In this document: piece by piece, positions 17,082-24,842 of the stretch
Numbering within the stretch: the stretch's first letter is position 1
Layout of the letters: each line of letters begins with the position of its first letter
From: Litorisediminicola beolgyonensis
Lineage (GTDB): Bacteria > Pseudomonadota > Alphaproteobacteria > Rhodobacterales > Rhodobacteraceae
Direction: 5' to 3'
Length of the DNA stretch: 64,000 bases
Assembly (NCBI RefSeq): GCF_042679605.1
Contig: NZ_JBHTMU010000020.1
Coordinates: forward strand, 4,703 to 68,702
Made by a program: the position numbers and the translations under genes
The notes under the pieces: generated by a model
The model's database searches: none
Seen by the model: only the letters and a program-made list of their open reading frames with translations
Told to the model about the DNA's origin: nothing

Positions 17082-18046
17082 CGGTCCGTCTCTTCGGTAT
17101 GGACCGCCTCGGTGCCCGGGGCGTAATGCGCCGAGCGCGCACCCGTCACGGCGCGGATGCGGCCCACCATGACGCCCGCCTTGTAGGCCGCCTTGGCCGC
17201 CGCCCGCCCCCGCAGGACCGGCGCGGCGATGAGCAGGAGCGGGAAATCCAGGAGACGGAAGGGCACGGTCGCCAGAACCCGCCAGGCGGGCCGGTCGCGC
17301 AGGCGGATGGCGTTGATCGCCTGATCGCGCGCCCGGTCGTAGATGTAGCGCAGCCCCAATCGCTTTTTCGGCTCGGGCTGGATGGTCCAGGCGTCCGGCG
17401 CCCAGCCGACCTTGCCACCGGCCGCCGTCATGTCGCGGCTGAAGCGGGTGTCCGAGCCGCCGGTGTAGCGCAGGGTCTCGTCGAACCTCAGCCCCTTTGC
17501 GCGCACCGTCGACAGCCGCCCGAGCCAGTTGTTGGTGTAGACCGGCGAGCGGCCTTCCCGCCCGCTCTTCACCTCCTTCGCACGCGAAGACGCGCGCTTT
17601 TCCATGCGCTCGACCGCGTGATCGAGCGCCGCACGTTCCCAGAAATCGAGCGCGTCCTCGGGCGCCACCAGCCGGATCGGCCCTCCGACCAGGTCGAGAC
17701 CCCGGCTTTCGGCCGCGCCCAGAAGCGCCTTGAGCCAGCCGGGCGTCACCATCTCGTCGTCGTCGACGAAGGTCAGGAAATCGCAGTCCCGCGCCAGCGC
17801 CATGTCGAGCACCTTGTTGCGCGCGAAGGGAATGCCCGGCTCGGGCTCCAGCTCGAGCGCGACCTCCTCGGGCACCCGCCCGCGGAATCCGGCCACGATC
17901 TCCTCTACGGTAAGCGCGCTGTCATTCTCGGCGAAAAGGAAGACCAGCTCCGCGCCGTCGGGGCGCTCCAGCCCCTCGAAGCTTGTCAGAAGTCGCGCGA
18001 ACATCGCCGGACGTCGCCGGGTGATCGCTCCGATGCCGATTTTCAT
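17066..18046 (-). CDS. Family 2 glycosyltransferase
   Basis: 326 residues. A GT-A nucleotide-sugar domain begins at MKIGIGAITRRRP, with the metal-binding acidic cluster DDDE at 95-98 (FLTFVDDDEMVTPGW) and a later WERA/TGGSDTRF region. A hydrophobic segment near 255-275 (FRLLDFPLLLIAAPVL) suggests membrane association. It would transfer a sugar to a surface polysaccharide or lipid; donor and acceptor are unknown and no polysaccharide cluster adjoins it. The start at 18046 has GGAGGG five bases upstream; the longer frame upstream overlaps the divergent acyl-CoA dehydrogenase. Its 3' end overlaps ybdK by 16 bp. Confidence 0.88.
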   Translation of the reverse strand: MKIGIGAITRRRPAMFARLLTSFEGLERPDGAELVFLFAENDSALTVEEIVAGFRGRVPEEVALELEPEPGIPFARNKVLDMALARDCDFLTFVDDDEMVTPGWLKALLGAAESRGLDLVGGPIRLVAPEDALDFWERAALDHAVERMEKRASSRAKEVKSGREGRSPVYTNNWLGRLSTVRAKGLRFDETLRYTGGSDTRFSRDMTAAGGKVGWAPDAWTIQPEPKKRLGLRYIYDRARDQAINAIRLRDRPAWRVLATVPFRLLDFPLLLIAAPVLRGRAAAKAAYKAGVMVGRIRAVTGARSAHYAPGTEAVHTEETDRQSPS

Positions 18047-18161
18047 CGCGTCCCTCCTATCGCGAGGCAGGTGACCTTGGTTCTGCGCCATCGCAGTACA
18101 ACTTGCAACGCGGGCGCGGCCATGGTCCTGTCCCGACGCCGACGGTTCTGGGAGGAGACAC

Positions 18162-19304
18162 ATGGATTTCGCGCTGAGCGAGGAAAGCGCCGCGATCTTT
18201 GACATGGCACGCGAGTTCGGCACGGCCGAGATCGCACCCCACGCCCGCACATGGGAAACCGAGGGCACCATCCCCCGCGAACTCTGGGGCAAGCTGGCCG
18301 CGCTCGGCTTCGGCGGGCTCTTCGTCTCGGAAGAGGCAGGCGGCAGCGGGCTCAGCCGTCTCGACGGCACGCTGGTCTTCGAGGCGCTGTCGATGGCCTG
18401 CCCGTCGGTCGCGGCGTTCCTCTCGATCCACAACATGTGCGCGGCGATGATCGACCGCTTCGGCTCGGCCGAGATGAAGGCGCGCGCCCTGCCCGGTCTC
18501 GTGTCGATGGAGACCTTCTGCGCCTATTGCCTGACCGAGCCGGGCTCGGGCTCGGACGCGGCGGCGCTGAAGACCCGCGCCGAGCGCACCAATGAGGGGT
18601 GGCGGCTGACCGGGACCAAGGCCTTCATCTCGGGCGGCGGGTATGCGGACGCCTATGTGGTGATGGCGCGCTCCGGCGGCGACGGGCCCAAGGGCGTCTC
18701 TGCCTTCTTGGTCGAGGACGGCGCCGAGGGGCTGAGCTTTGGCGGTCTCGAAGACAAGATGGGCTGGCGCGCGCAGCCGACCCGGCAGGTGCAGATGGAC
18801 GCCTGCCCGGTCCCGGCCGAGAACCTGCTCGGCGAAGAGGGGCGCGGGTTTTCCTATGCCATGGCGGGCCTCGATGGCGGGCGGCTCAATATCTCGGCCT
18901 GCTCGCTCGGCGCGGCGCAGGCGGCGCTCGACGCGACGCTCGACTACATGGGCGAACGCCGCGCCTTCGGCCAGAGCCTCGACCAGTTCCAGGCGCTGCA
19001 GTTCCGCCTGGCCGATATGGAGATCGAGCTGCAGGCGGCGCGAACCTTCCTGCGGCAGGCCGCCTGGAAGCTCGACCAGGGCGCGCCGGACGCCACGCGC
19101 TTCTGCGCCATGGCCAAGAAATTCGTGACCGAGGCCGGGAGCCGCGTCGCCGATCACTGCCTGCAGCTGCATGGCGGCTACGGCTATCTCGCCGATTACG
19201 GCATCGAGAAGATCGTGCGGGACCTGCGGGTCCACCAGATCCTCGAAGGCACCAACGAGATCATGCGCCTGATCGTCGCCCGCAAGCTTCTGGAGGCCGC
19301 ATGA
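18162..19304 (+). CDS. Acyl-CoA dehydrogenase, probably isobutyryl-CoA dehydrogenase
   Basis: 380 residues of a flavin acyl-CoA dehydrogenase: CLTEPGSGSD in the FAD/substrate domain, RRAFGQSLDQFQALQFRLADM in the C-terminal helical domain, and ILEGTNEIMR near the end, where Glu362 is the expected catalytic base region. It oxidises an acyl-CoA to the 2-enoyl-CoA and passes electrons to ETF. The next two genes encode 3-hydroxyisobutyryl-CoA hydrolase and 3-hydroxyisobutyrate dehydrogenase, so isobutyryl-CoA from valine is the likely substrate. GGGAGGAG lies before the ATG. It overlaps the next gene by ATGA. Confidence 0.92.
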   Translation: MDFALSEESAAIFDMAREFGTAEIAPHARTWETEGTIPRELWGKLAALGFGGLFVSEEAGGSGLSRLDGTLVFEALSMACPSVAAFLSIHNMCAAMIDRFGSAEMKARALPGLVSMETFCAYCLTEPGSGSDAAALKTRAERTNEGWRLTGTKAFISGGGYADAYVVMARSGGDGPKGVSAFLVEDGAEGLSFGGLEDKMGWRAQPTRQVQMDACPVPAENLLGEEGRGFSYAMAGLDGGRLNISACSLGAAQAALDATLDYMGERRAFGQSLDQFQALQFRLADMEIELQAARTFLRQAAWKLDQGAPDATRFCAMAKKFVTEAGSRVADHCLQLHGGYGYLADYGIEKIVRDLRVHQILEGTNEIMRLIVARKLLEAA

Positions 19305-20359
19305 GCGACATCTCGATCCGGACCGAGGGCCGCGCGGGCCGCATCACGCTCGACCGCCCGAAGGCGCTGAACGCGCTCACCTACGAGATGTGCCTCGCCA
19401 TAGAAGAGGCGCTCCTCGGCTGGCTCGAGGACAACACGGTCTCACTGGTGATCCTCGATGGCGCGGGCGACAAGGCCTTCTGCGCGGGCGGCGACATCGC
19501 CGAGATGTACGCGACCGGCACCAAGGGCGATTACGAATACGGGCGGCGGTTCTGGCGCGACGAATACCGGCTGAACGCGCTGATCGCGGATTACCCGAAG
19601 CCCGTCGTCAGCCTGCTTCACGGCTTCACCATGGGCGGCGGCGTCGGTGTCGGCTGCCACGGCTCGCATCGCGTGGTCTGCGAAAGCTCGCAGATCTCGA
19701 TGCCGGAATGCTCGATCGGTCTCGTGCCGGATGTGGGCGGCAGCTACCTGCTGGCCCGCGCGCCCGGGCGGCTCGGAGAATATCTGGGCCTCACCGCCGC
19801 GCGCATGGGACCCGCCGACGCGATCCTTGCGGGCTTCGCCGATGTCTTCGTGCCACGCGACCGCTGGGACGCGGTCACCGCGGCGCTGATCGAGACCGGC
19901 GATACCGACGCGCTGGCCGCCGCCGCCGAGGCGCCCCCCGAGGGCACGCTGGCCGTGGAGCGCCCCGAGATCGACGCGCTGTTCGGGGGCGAGACCCTGC
20001 GCGACGTCCTGAACGCGCTGAAGGCCTCGGACACCGAGTTCGCGCGCAGCGCCGAAAAGGCGCTCTCGCGCAACGCGCCGCTTTCGATGGCCGTCGCGCT
20101 TGAGACGATCCACCGCCTGCGCGCGGGCACGCCCACGATCCGCAAGGCGCTCGACCTCGAATATCGCTTCACCCATCGCGCGATGGAGCACGGCGATTTC
20201 CTCGAAGGCATCCGCGCCCGCATCATCGACAAGGACCAGTCGCCGTCCTGGCGGCACGCCGCCGACAAGGTGCCGATGACCGACACAGCGCGCCTGCTCC
20301 AGCCGGTGCGCGAGGCCTCGCTCGCATTTCACGACCTGACACAGGAGACGCCCTCATGA
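19301..20359 (+). CDS. 3-hydroxyisobutyryl-CoA hydrolase (crotonase fold)
   Basis: 352 residues, longer than a simple enoyl-CoA hydratase and matching the HIBCH type. The oxyanion-hole signature FCAGGDI, HGFTMGGGVGVGCHGSHR and SMPECSIGLVPDVGGS are visible; the last carries the Glu and Asp used by the hydrolase branch. It cleaves 3-hydroxyisobutyryl-CoA to free 3-hydroxyisobutyrate and CoA. It is translationally coupled to its neighbours by 4-bp ATGA overlaps on both sides. The missing hydration step (methacrylyl-CoA to the hydroxy thioester) must come from an enoyl-CoA hydratase elsewhere. A 2-enoyl-CoA hydratase is the less likely alternative. Confidence 0.92.
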   Translation: MSDISIRTEGRAGRITLDRPKALNALTYEMCLAIEEALLGWLEDNTVSLVILDGAGDKAFCAGGDIAEMYATGTKGDYEYGRRFWRDEYRLNALIADYPKPVVSLLHGFTMGGGVGVGCHGSHRVVCESSQISMPECSIGLVPDVGGSYLLARAPGRLGEYLGLTAARMGPADAILAGFADVFVPRDRWDAVTAALIETGDTDALAAAAEAPPEGTLAVERPEIDALFGGETLRDVLNALKASDTEFARSAEKALSRNAPLSMAVALETIHRLRAGTPTIRKALDLEYRFTHRAMEHGDFLEGIRARIIDKDQSPSWRHAADKVPMTDTARLLQPVREASLAFHDLTQETPS

Positions 20360-21228
20360 AGATCGGATTCATCGGCCTTGGCAATATGGGCGGCCCGATG
20401 GCCCGTAACCTCGCCGCCGCGGGCCACGAGGTCGAGGGCTTCGACACCGCCTCGGTCACCGTCGCGGGCGTCTCCGTGCGCCAGAGCGCGACCGATGTCG
20501 CGACAGGCGCGGACGTGGTCATCACCATGCTGCCCAATGGCGAGATCCTCTCGCGCGTCGCGCGCGAGGTGATCCCGGCCATGCGCGAGGGCGCGGTGCT
20601 TCTCGACTGCTCGACGGTCGATGTCGAGACCGCGCGCGCCGTCGCCGAAGACGCCGCTGCCGCCGGTCTCGAAGCGCTCGACGCGCCGGTCTCGGGCGGC
20701 ATCGGCGGCGCCGACAAGGGCACGCTGACCTTCATGGTCGGCGGTCAGGTCACCGCCTTCAACACCGCCAAGCCGCTCTTCGACATCATGGGCCAGAAGG
20801 CCGTGCATTGCGGCCCGGCGGGCAACGGCCAGGCGGCGAAGATCTGCAACAACATGATCCTCGGCGCGACCATGATCGTCACCTGCGAGGCCTTCGCGCT
20901 CGCCGACAAGCTGGGCCTCGACCGGCAGGCAATGTTCGACGTGGCCTCCACCTCCTCGGGCCAGAGCTGGTCTCTGAACACCTACTGCCCCGCCCCCGGC
21001 GTCGGACCCCAGAGCCCCGCCGATAACGACTACCGGCCGGGCTTCGCCGCGGAGCTGATGCTGAAGGATCTCCGCCTCGCCGAAGCCGCGGCCGAGGCCG
21101 CCGATGCCGACACGCCGCTCGGCACCGCCGCCCGCGCTCTCTACGAACGCTTTGTCGAGGAAGAGGATGGCAAGGGCCGCGACTTCTCGGCCATGCTGCC
21201 CCGCTTTGCGTCCCGGGGTCGCAGCTGA
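20356..21228 (+). CDS. mmsB: 3-hydroxyisobutyrate dehydrogenase
   Basis: 290 residues of the beta-hydroxyacid dehydrogenase family: cofactor motif GFIGLGNMGGPMA, substrate motif DAPVSGG (109-115) and the catalytic Lys162 in GNGQAAKICNN. It oxidises 3-hydroxyisobutyrate with NAD+ to methylmalonate semialdehyde, which MmsA (13914-15413) then converts to propionyl-CoA. It is the last gene of a three-gene valine operon and overlaps the previous gene by ATGA. No T-rich terminator follows, only the hairpin before tatD. Confidence 0.96.
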   Translation: MKIGFIGLGNMGGPMARNLAAAGHEVEGFDTASVTVAGVSVRQSATDVATGADVVITMLPNGEILSRVAREVIPAMREGAVLLDCSTVDVETARAVAEDAAAAGLEALDAPVSGGIGGADKGTLTFMVGGQVTAFNTAKPLFDIMGQKAVHCGPAGNGQAAKICNNMILGATMIVTCEAFALADKLGLDRQAMFDVASTSSGQSWSLNTYCPAPGVGPQSPADNDYRPGFAAELMLKDLRLAEAAAEAADADTPLGTAARALYERFVEEEDGKGRDFSAMLPRFASRGRS

Positions 21229-21264
21229 GCGCGGCTTGATTCTCCCCCGAGCCTCCTAGATACC

Positions 21265-21288
21265 GGGGCCGAACCAACATTCGGCCCC
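21265..21288 (+). promoter_or_regulatory. Perfect hairpin abutting the tatD start codon
   Basis: GGGGCCGAA (21265-21273) and TTCGGCCCC (21280-21288) form a 9-bp stem with loop CCAACA. The ATG follows immediately at 21289, and no Shine-Dalgarno is seen. The stem may hide the initiation region or mark a processed end; it lacks the T-run of a terminator. Confidence 0.6.
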
Positions 21289-22089
21289 ATGATGACCGCA
21301 CGGATCACCGACAGCCACTGCCATCTCGATTTCCCCGATTTCGACGACACGCGCGCCGAGGTAATCGCCCGCGCCGTCGAGGGCGGCGTGCACCGGATGG
21401 TGACGATCTGCACGCGGCTCCGGTCCGAACCCGCGGTCCGCGCTATCGCCGAGGCGCATGACCCGGTCTTCTACGCCGCGGGCACCCACCCGATGAGCGC
21501 CGCCGAGGAACCGATGGCCTCGGCCGACGCGCTGGTCGCCCTCGCCGCGCATCCGAAATTCGTCGGCATCGGTGAAACCGGTCTCGACTACCACTACACC
21601 GCCGAAAGCGCTGACCTGCAGCAGCGCTCGCTCCGCATCCATATCGAGGCGGCGCAGGAGACCGGCCTGCCGCTCATCATCCATGCCCGCGCCGCGGACG
21701 AGGATATGGAGGCGATCCTGGCCGAGGGCTACCGCGCCAGGCCCTACACATGCGTGATGCACTGCTTCTCCTCGGGCGCGCGCCTGGCCGAGGCCGCGCT
21801 CGAGATGGGCTTCTACCTGTCGATGTCCGGCATCGCCGCTTTCCCGAAATCGCAGGAGCTGCGCGACATCTTCGCCCGCGCGCCGCTCGAGCGCATCCTG
21901 GTCGAGACCGACAGCCCCTATCTCGCCCCGCCGCCCTATCGCGGCAAGCGCAACGAGCCGGGCTACACGGTCCACACCGCCAAGGTCGGCGCCGAGGTCT
22001 TCGGCCTCTCCTATGACGCGTTCGCCGCCGCCACCGAGGCGAATTTCGAGCGGCTCTTCGCCAAGGCCGCCGCCTGGGAGGCCGCATGA
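21289..22089 (+). CDS. TatD-family metal-dependent hydrolase
   Basis: 266 residues, a typical length. The N-terminal DSHCHLD motif supplies two metal-binding histidines, GIGETGLDYHY the conserved Glu, IIHARAA and MHCFSSG further ligands, and VETDSPYLAPPPYRGKRNEP the late Asp. TatD proteins are DNases or phosphodiesterases of the amidohydrolase superfamily in the cytoplasm. ATGs at 21289 and 21292 are both possible; a perfect hairpin ends directly before them. The gene is coupled to the following metallo-hydrolase by a 4-bp overlap, a pairing often seen downstream of metG and holB, which are not in this window. Confidence 0.94.
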   Translation: MMTARITDSHCHLDFPDFDDTRAEVIARAVEGGVHRMVTICTRLRSEPAVRAIAEAHDPVFYAAGTHPMSAAEEPMASADALVALAAHPKFVGIGETGLDYHYTAESADLQQRSLRIHIEAAQETGLPLIIHARAADEDMEAILAEGYRARPYTCVMHCFSSGARLAEAALEMGFYLSMSGIAAFPKSQELRDIFARAPLERILVETDSPYLAPPPYRGKRNEPGYTVHTAKVGAEVFGLSYDAFAAATEANFERLFAKAAAWEAA

Positions 22090-22886
22090 CGCCCGAGCTG
22101 CGCGTCACCATCCTGGGCTGCGGCTCTTCGGGCGGCGTGCCGCGGCTCGGCGGCCATTGGGGCGCCTGCGATCCCGAAGACCCGAAGAACCAGCGCCGCC
22201 GCTGCTCGCTCCTCGTCGAACAGGAAAGCGCGGACGGGATCACCCGGGTCCTGATCGACACCTCGCCCGACCTGCGCGCGCAGCTTCTCGACGCGGGCGT
22301 CGGACGGCTCGACGCGGTGATCTACACCCATGCCCATGCCGACCACGTGCACGGCATCGACGATCTGAGGATGATCGTTTTCAACATGCGCAAGCGCCTG
22401 CCGGTCTGGGCCGACGCCCCCACCGAGGCCGCGCTCTACGAGCGCTTCGGCTACGCCTTCATCCAGCCCGAGGGCAGCTCCTACCCGCCGATCCTCGACA
22501 TGAACCGCATCGACGGGCCGGTCACCGTCGACGGCGCCGGGGGCGAGATCACCTTCACGCCCTTTCTCGTCCATCACGGCAGCATCGACGCGCTCGGCTT
22601 CCGCATCCGCGATCTCGCCTATCTTCCAGATGTGGCGCAGATCCCCGAAGAGAGCTGGGCGGCGCTCGACGGGCTCGATTGCTGGATCCTCGACGCGCTC
22701 CGCCGCGACCCGCACCCGACCCATTCGCACCTGGCGCAATCGCTCGACTGGATCGCCCGCGTCGCTCCCCGCCGCGCGGTGCTGACGAACATGCACATCG
22801 ATCTCGACTACGCCACGCTCGACGCCGAGACCCCCGACCATATCACGCCCGCCTATGACGGGATGGTCATCGTGCACGGCGCGTGA
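22086..22886 (+). CDS. MBL-fold metallo-hydrolase (PhnP-like)
   Basis: 266 residues. The metal site THAHADHVHG gives His82, His84, Asp86 and His87; the early GCGSSGGVPR and the Cys-containing loop up to RRRCS are typical of the PhnP-like branch, which hydrolyses cyclic phosphodiesters. No phosphonate genes adjoin it, so its substrate here is open. It overlaps tatD by ATGA and is likely cotranscribed; in many proteobacteria this gene follows tatD. It is followed by a 182-bp region with one copy of the 21-bp intergenic element. Confidence 0.9.
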   Translation: MTPELRVTILGCGSSGGVPRLGGHWGACDPEDPKNQRRRCSLLVEQESADGITRVLIDTSPDLRAQLLDAGVGRLDAVIYTHAHADHVHGIDDLRMIVFNMRKRLPVWADAPTEAALYERFGYAFIQPEGSSYPPILDMNRIDGPVTVDGAGGEITFTPFLVHHGSIDALGFRIRDLAYLPDVAQIPEESWAALDGLDCWILDALRRDPHPTHSHLAQSLDWIARVAPRRAVLTNMHIDLDYATLDAETPDHITPAYDGMVIVHGA

Positions 22887-22932
22887 CGGCCATGCGCGCC
22901 GAACGCCCCTCATCCCGTCCCACCCCGGTCGC

Positions 22933-22953
22933 TTCTTCTTTTTCCAAATACGC
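22933..22953 (+). repeat. 21-bp intergenic element, copy A
   Basis: TTCTTCTTTTTCCAAATAC followed by GC, lying between the PhnP-like gene and the AEC transporter. It is identical to copies at 48149-48169 (inverted) and 48373-48393. Confidence 0.9.
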
Positions 22954-23068
22954 CTCCCCCGCTCTCCGCTACGCGCCCCGCCGGGACGCCGCCCGGGCCC
23001 CCGCACCGGCGCCCCCCCGGCGACGCGCAGAAGGCGCGGCGCACCCCGTCTCTCGCGGACCGGTTACC

Positions 23069-23998
23069 GTGCAGGCGCTGATCGAGGTCATCCTGCCGGT
23101 CTTCATCCTGATCGGAGCGGGCTATGTCGCGGTCTGGCGCGGGCTCTTCGCCGACAGCGCGGTCGACGGGCTGATGGTCTTCACCCAGAAATTTGCCATC
23201 CCCTGCCTGCTTTTCCGGGCGATCTGGTCGCTCGACCTCAGCGCCGGGTTCGACCCCGCGCTCCTCGTCAGCTTCTACACCGGCTCGGTCACCGGCTTCA
23301 CGCTGGGTCTTTTGGCCGGACGGTTCCTCTTCGGCAGACCTTGGGAGGATTCCGTCGCCATCGGCTTCTGCTGCCTCTTCGCCAACTCCGTCCTTCTCGG
23401 CCTGCCGATCACCGAGCGCGCCTATGGCGAGAGCGCGCTCGAGGCGAATTTCGCCATCATCGCCCTGCACTCCCCCATCTGCTACGGCATCGGCATCACC
23501 GCGATGGAGATCGTGCGCGCCCGCGGCACCGGCGGCATCAAGCTCGTGCAGCAGGTCCTGAAGACCATGCTGATGAACGCGCTGGTGATCGGCATCCTCC
23601 TGGGCGCCGCGTTCAACATCCTGAGCCTCGGCCTGCCCGCGCCCGTCGAGGCGGCGCTCGACATGATGGTGCGCGCCGCACTCCCCGCCGCGCTCTTCGG
23701 GCTCGGAGGCGTGCTCTTCCGCTATCGCCCGGACGGGGATTTCCGCATCATCGGCTTCGTCTGCGTGGTCACGCTGGTGGTCCATCCGGCGATCACCTGG
23801 ACCCTGGGCCACAGCTTCGGGCTGGCGCCGCAGCCCTTCCGCTCGGCGGTCATCACCGCCGCGATGGCGCCCGGGGTGAACGCCTATGTCTTCGCCAACA
23901 TGTATGGCTGCGCCAAGCGCGTCGCGGCCTCCTCGGTCCTGATCGCGACCGGGCTGTCGGTCTTCACCACCTGGCTCTGGCTCGCCACGCTTCCCTGA
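23069..23998 (+). CDS. AEC-family (auxin efflux carrier-like) transporter
   Basis: 309 residues with about ten membrane helices in two five-helix halves, the AEC/BART layout. It starts IEVILPVFILIGAGYVAVWRG, as these proteins do, and carries the central GLPITERAYG and late MAPGVNAYVFANMYG segments that hold the crossover prolines. Members export or import carboxylic acids such as malate or malonate in bacteria; the substrate here is unknown. The GTG at 23069 gives the normal N-terminus with GGAC upstream; the longer frame from 22883 runs through the 21-bp element and is not protein-like. It stands alone. Confidence 0.88.
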   Translation: MQALIEVILPVFILIGAGYVAVWRGLFADSAVDGLMVFTQKFAIPCLLFRAIWSLDLSAGFDPALLVSFYTGSVTGFTLGLLAGRFLFGRPWEDSVAIGFCCLFANSVLLGLPITERAYGESALEANFAIIALHSPICYGIGITAMEIVRARGTGGIKLVQQVLKTMLMNALVIGILLGAAFNILSLGLPAPVEAALDMMVRAALPAALFGLGGVLFRYRPDGDFRIIGFVCVVTLVVHPAITWTLGHSFGLAPQPFRSAVITAAMAPGVNAYVFANMYGCAKRVAASSVLIATGLSVFTTWLWLATLP

Positions 23999-24052
23999 TC
24001 CGGCCCGATCCGGGCCTGAGACCGCGCCGCACAGAAAAACGCCCATCCGCCC

Positions 24053-24077
24053 GGAACCTTATCGGGCGCCACACGTT
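24053..24077 (+). promoter_or_regulatory. EcfG-like (general stress sigma factor) promoter before the hemerythrin gene
   Basis: GGAAC (24053-24057) and CGTT (24074-24077) are 16 bp apart, which is exactly the consensus known for alphaproteobacterial EcfG promoters. The predicted start near 24084 would leave a leader of about 200 nt before the hemerythrin ATG. Confidence 0.55.
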
Positions 24078-24091
24078 TGGTGCTCAGCGCC

Positions 24092-24137
24092 GCATGCGGG
24101 GTGAGGGGCTCTTACCTCGTGCCCGAGCCCCGCATGC
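24092..24137 (+). promoter_or_regulatory. Strong stem-loop in the hemerythrin leader
   Basis: GCATGCGGGG (24092-24101) pairs perfectly with CCCCGCATGC (24128-24137). An inner GGGGCTC (24105-24111) can compete for the same CCCC by pairing with GAGCCCC (24125-24131), so two alternative folds exist. Confidence 0.5.
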
Positions 24138-24282
24138 CGGACGCCGCGTCTCGATGGCCCATCCTTCTGCTCACCGTTCCGGGTCTCCCTCACCCGCATC
24201 GACAGCCGCAGCTGCGATGTGCCGAAGAGGAGCGCTCGGTCGCCGAACCCGGCGTCGGGAGTGCAGTTCTACGGAGATTCCA

Positions 24283-24756
24283 ATGTCCATCTACGATGCC
24301 ATCAAGGCCGACCACGACACCCACCGCGCGCTTCTCAAGAAGATCGCCGAGACGACCGGTGACAGCGAAGAGCGCCGCGCGGCTTGGTCCGAGTTCTTCA
24401 ACGACGTCAAGAGCCACGCCGCCGCGGAAGAAGAGACCTTTTATTCGAAGCTGATGTCGAAGACCTGGGGCCAGGATGCCGCCCGCCACTCGGTCGAGGA
24501 GCATGCCGAGCTCGACGACCTGATGGAGGAGCTGCACGAGATGGACATGTCCTCGTCCGGCTGGCTGAACAAGTTCAACACGCTCCGCCATGAATACGAG
24601 CATCACATGGAAGAGGAAGAGAAGGACGTGTTCGGTCGCGCCCGCGAGGTCATCCCCGAGGAAGAGATCGAAGGCTATGGCGAGCGCTTCAAGGCGCGCA
24701 AATCCGAAGAGCTGGGCCTGGTCGAGAAGAAGCGCGCCGACCACCTCGAGGACTGA
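24283..24756 (+). CDS. Hemerythrin HHE-domain protein
   Basis: 157 residues, helical and very acidic. Candidate iron-binding residues are arranged as in HHE cation-binding domains: His11 and His14, His45 with the following Glu run (KSHAAAEEETFY), His69/His74, and His103/His107-108 with Glu (RHEYEHHMEEEE). Such proteins bind O2 or nitric oxide at a di-iron site or serve in redox-stress protection. GGAG lies six bases before the ATG. An EcfG-like promoter 200 bp upstream suggests general-stress control (inference). The C-terminal third (from about 120) is charged and lacks metal ligands. Confidence 0.9.
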   Translation: MSIYDAIKADHDTHRALLKKIAETTGDSEERRAAWSEFFNDVKSHAAAEEETFYSKLMSKTWGQDAARHSVEEHAELDDLMEELHEMDMSSSGWLNKFNTLRHEYEHHMEEEEKDVFGRAREVIPEEEIEGYGERFKARKSEELGLVEKKRADHLED

Positions 24757-24783
24757 CGCCGCGCAAACGACGCCAAGAGATAG

Positions 24784-24820
24784 AAAAAGCGCCCCCGAGT
24801 CTCTCGGGGGCGCTTTTTTT
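24784..24820. terminator. Bidirectional terminator between the hemerythrin and FNT genes
   Basis: AAAAAGCGCCCCCGAG (24784-24799) pairs along its whole length with the sequence at 24803-24818, loop TCT, with A on one side and seven T on the other. It serves the two convergent genes. Confidence 0.93.
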
Positions 24821-24842
24821 CGCGATCAGGAGCGCTGCGGCA

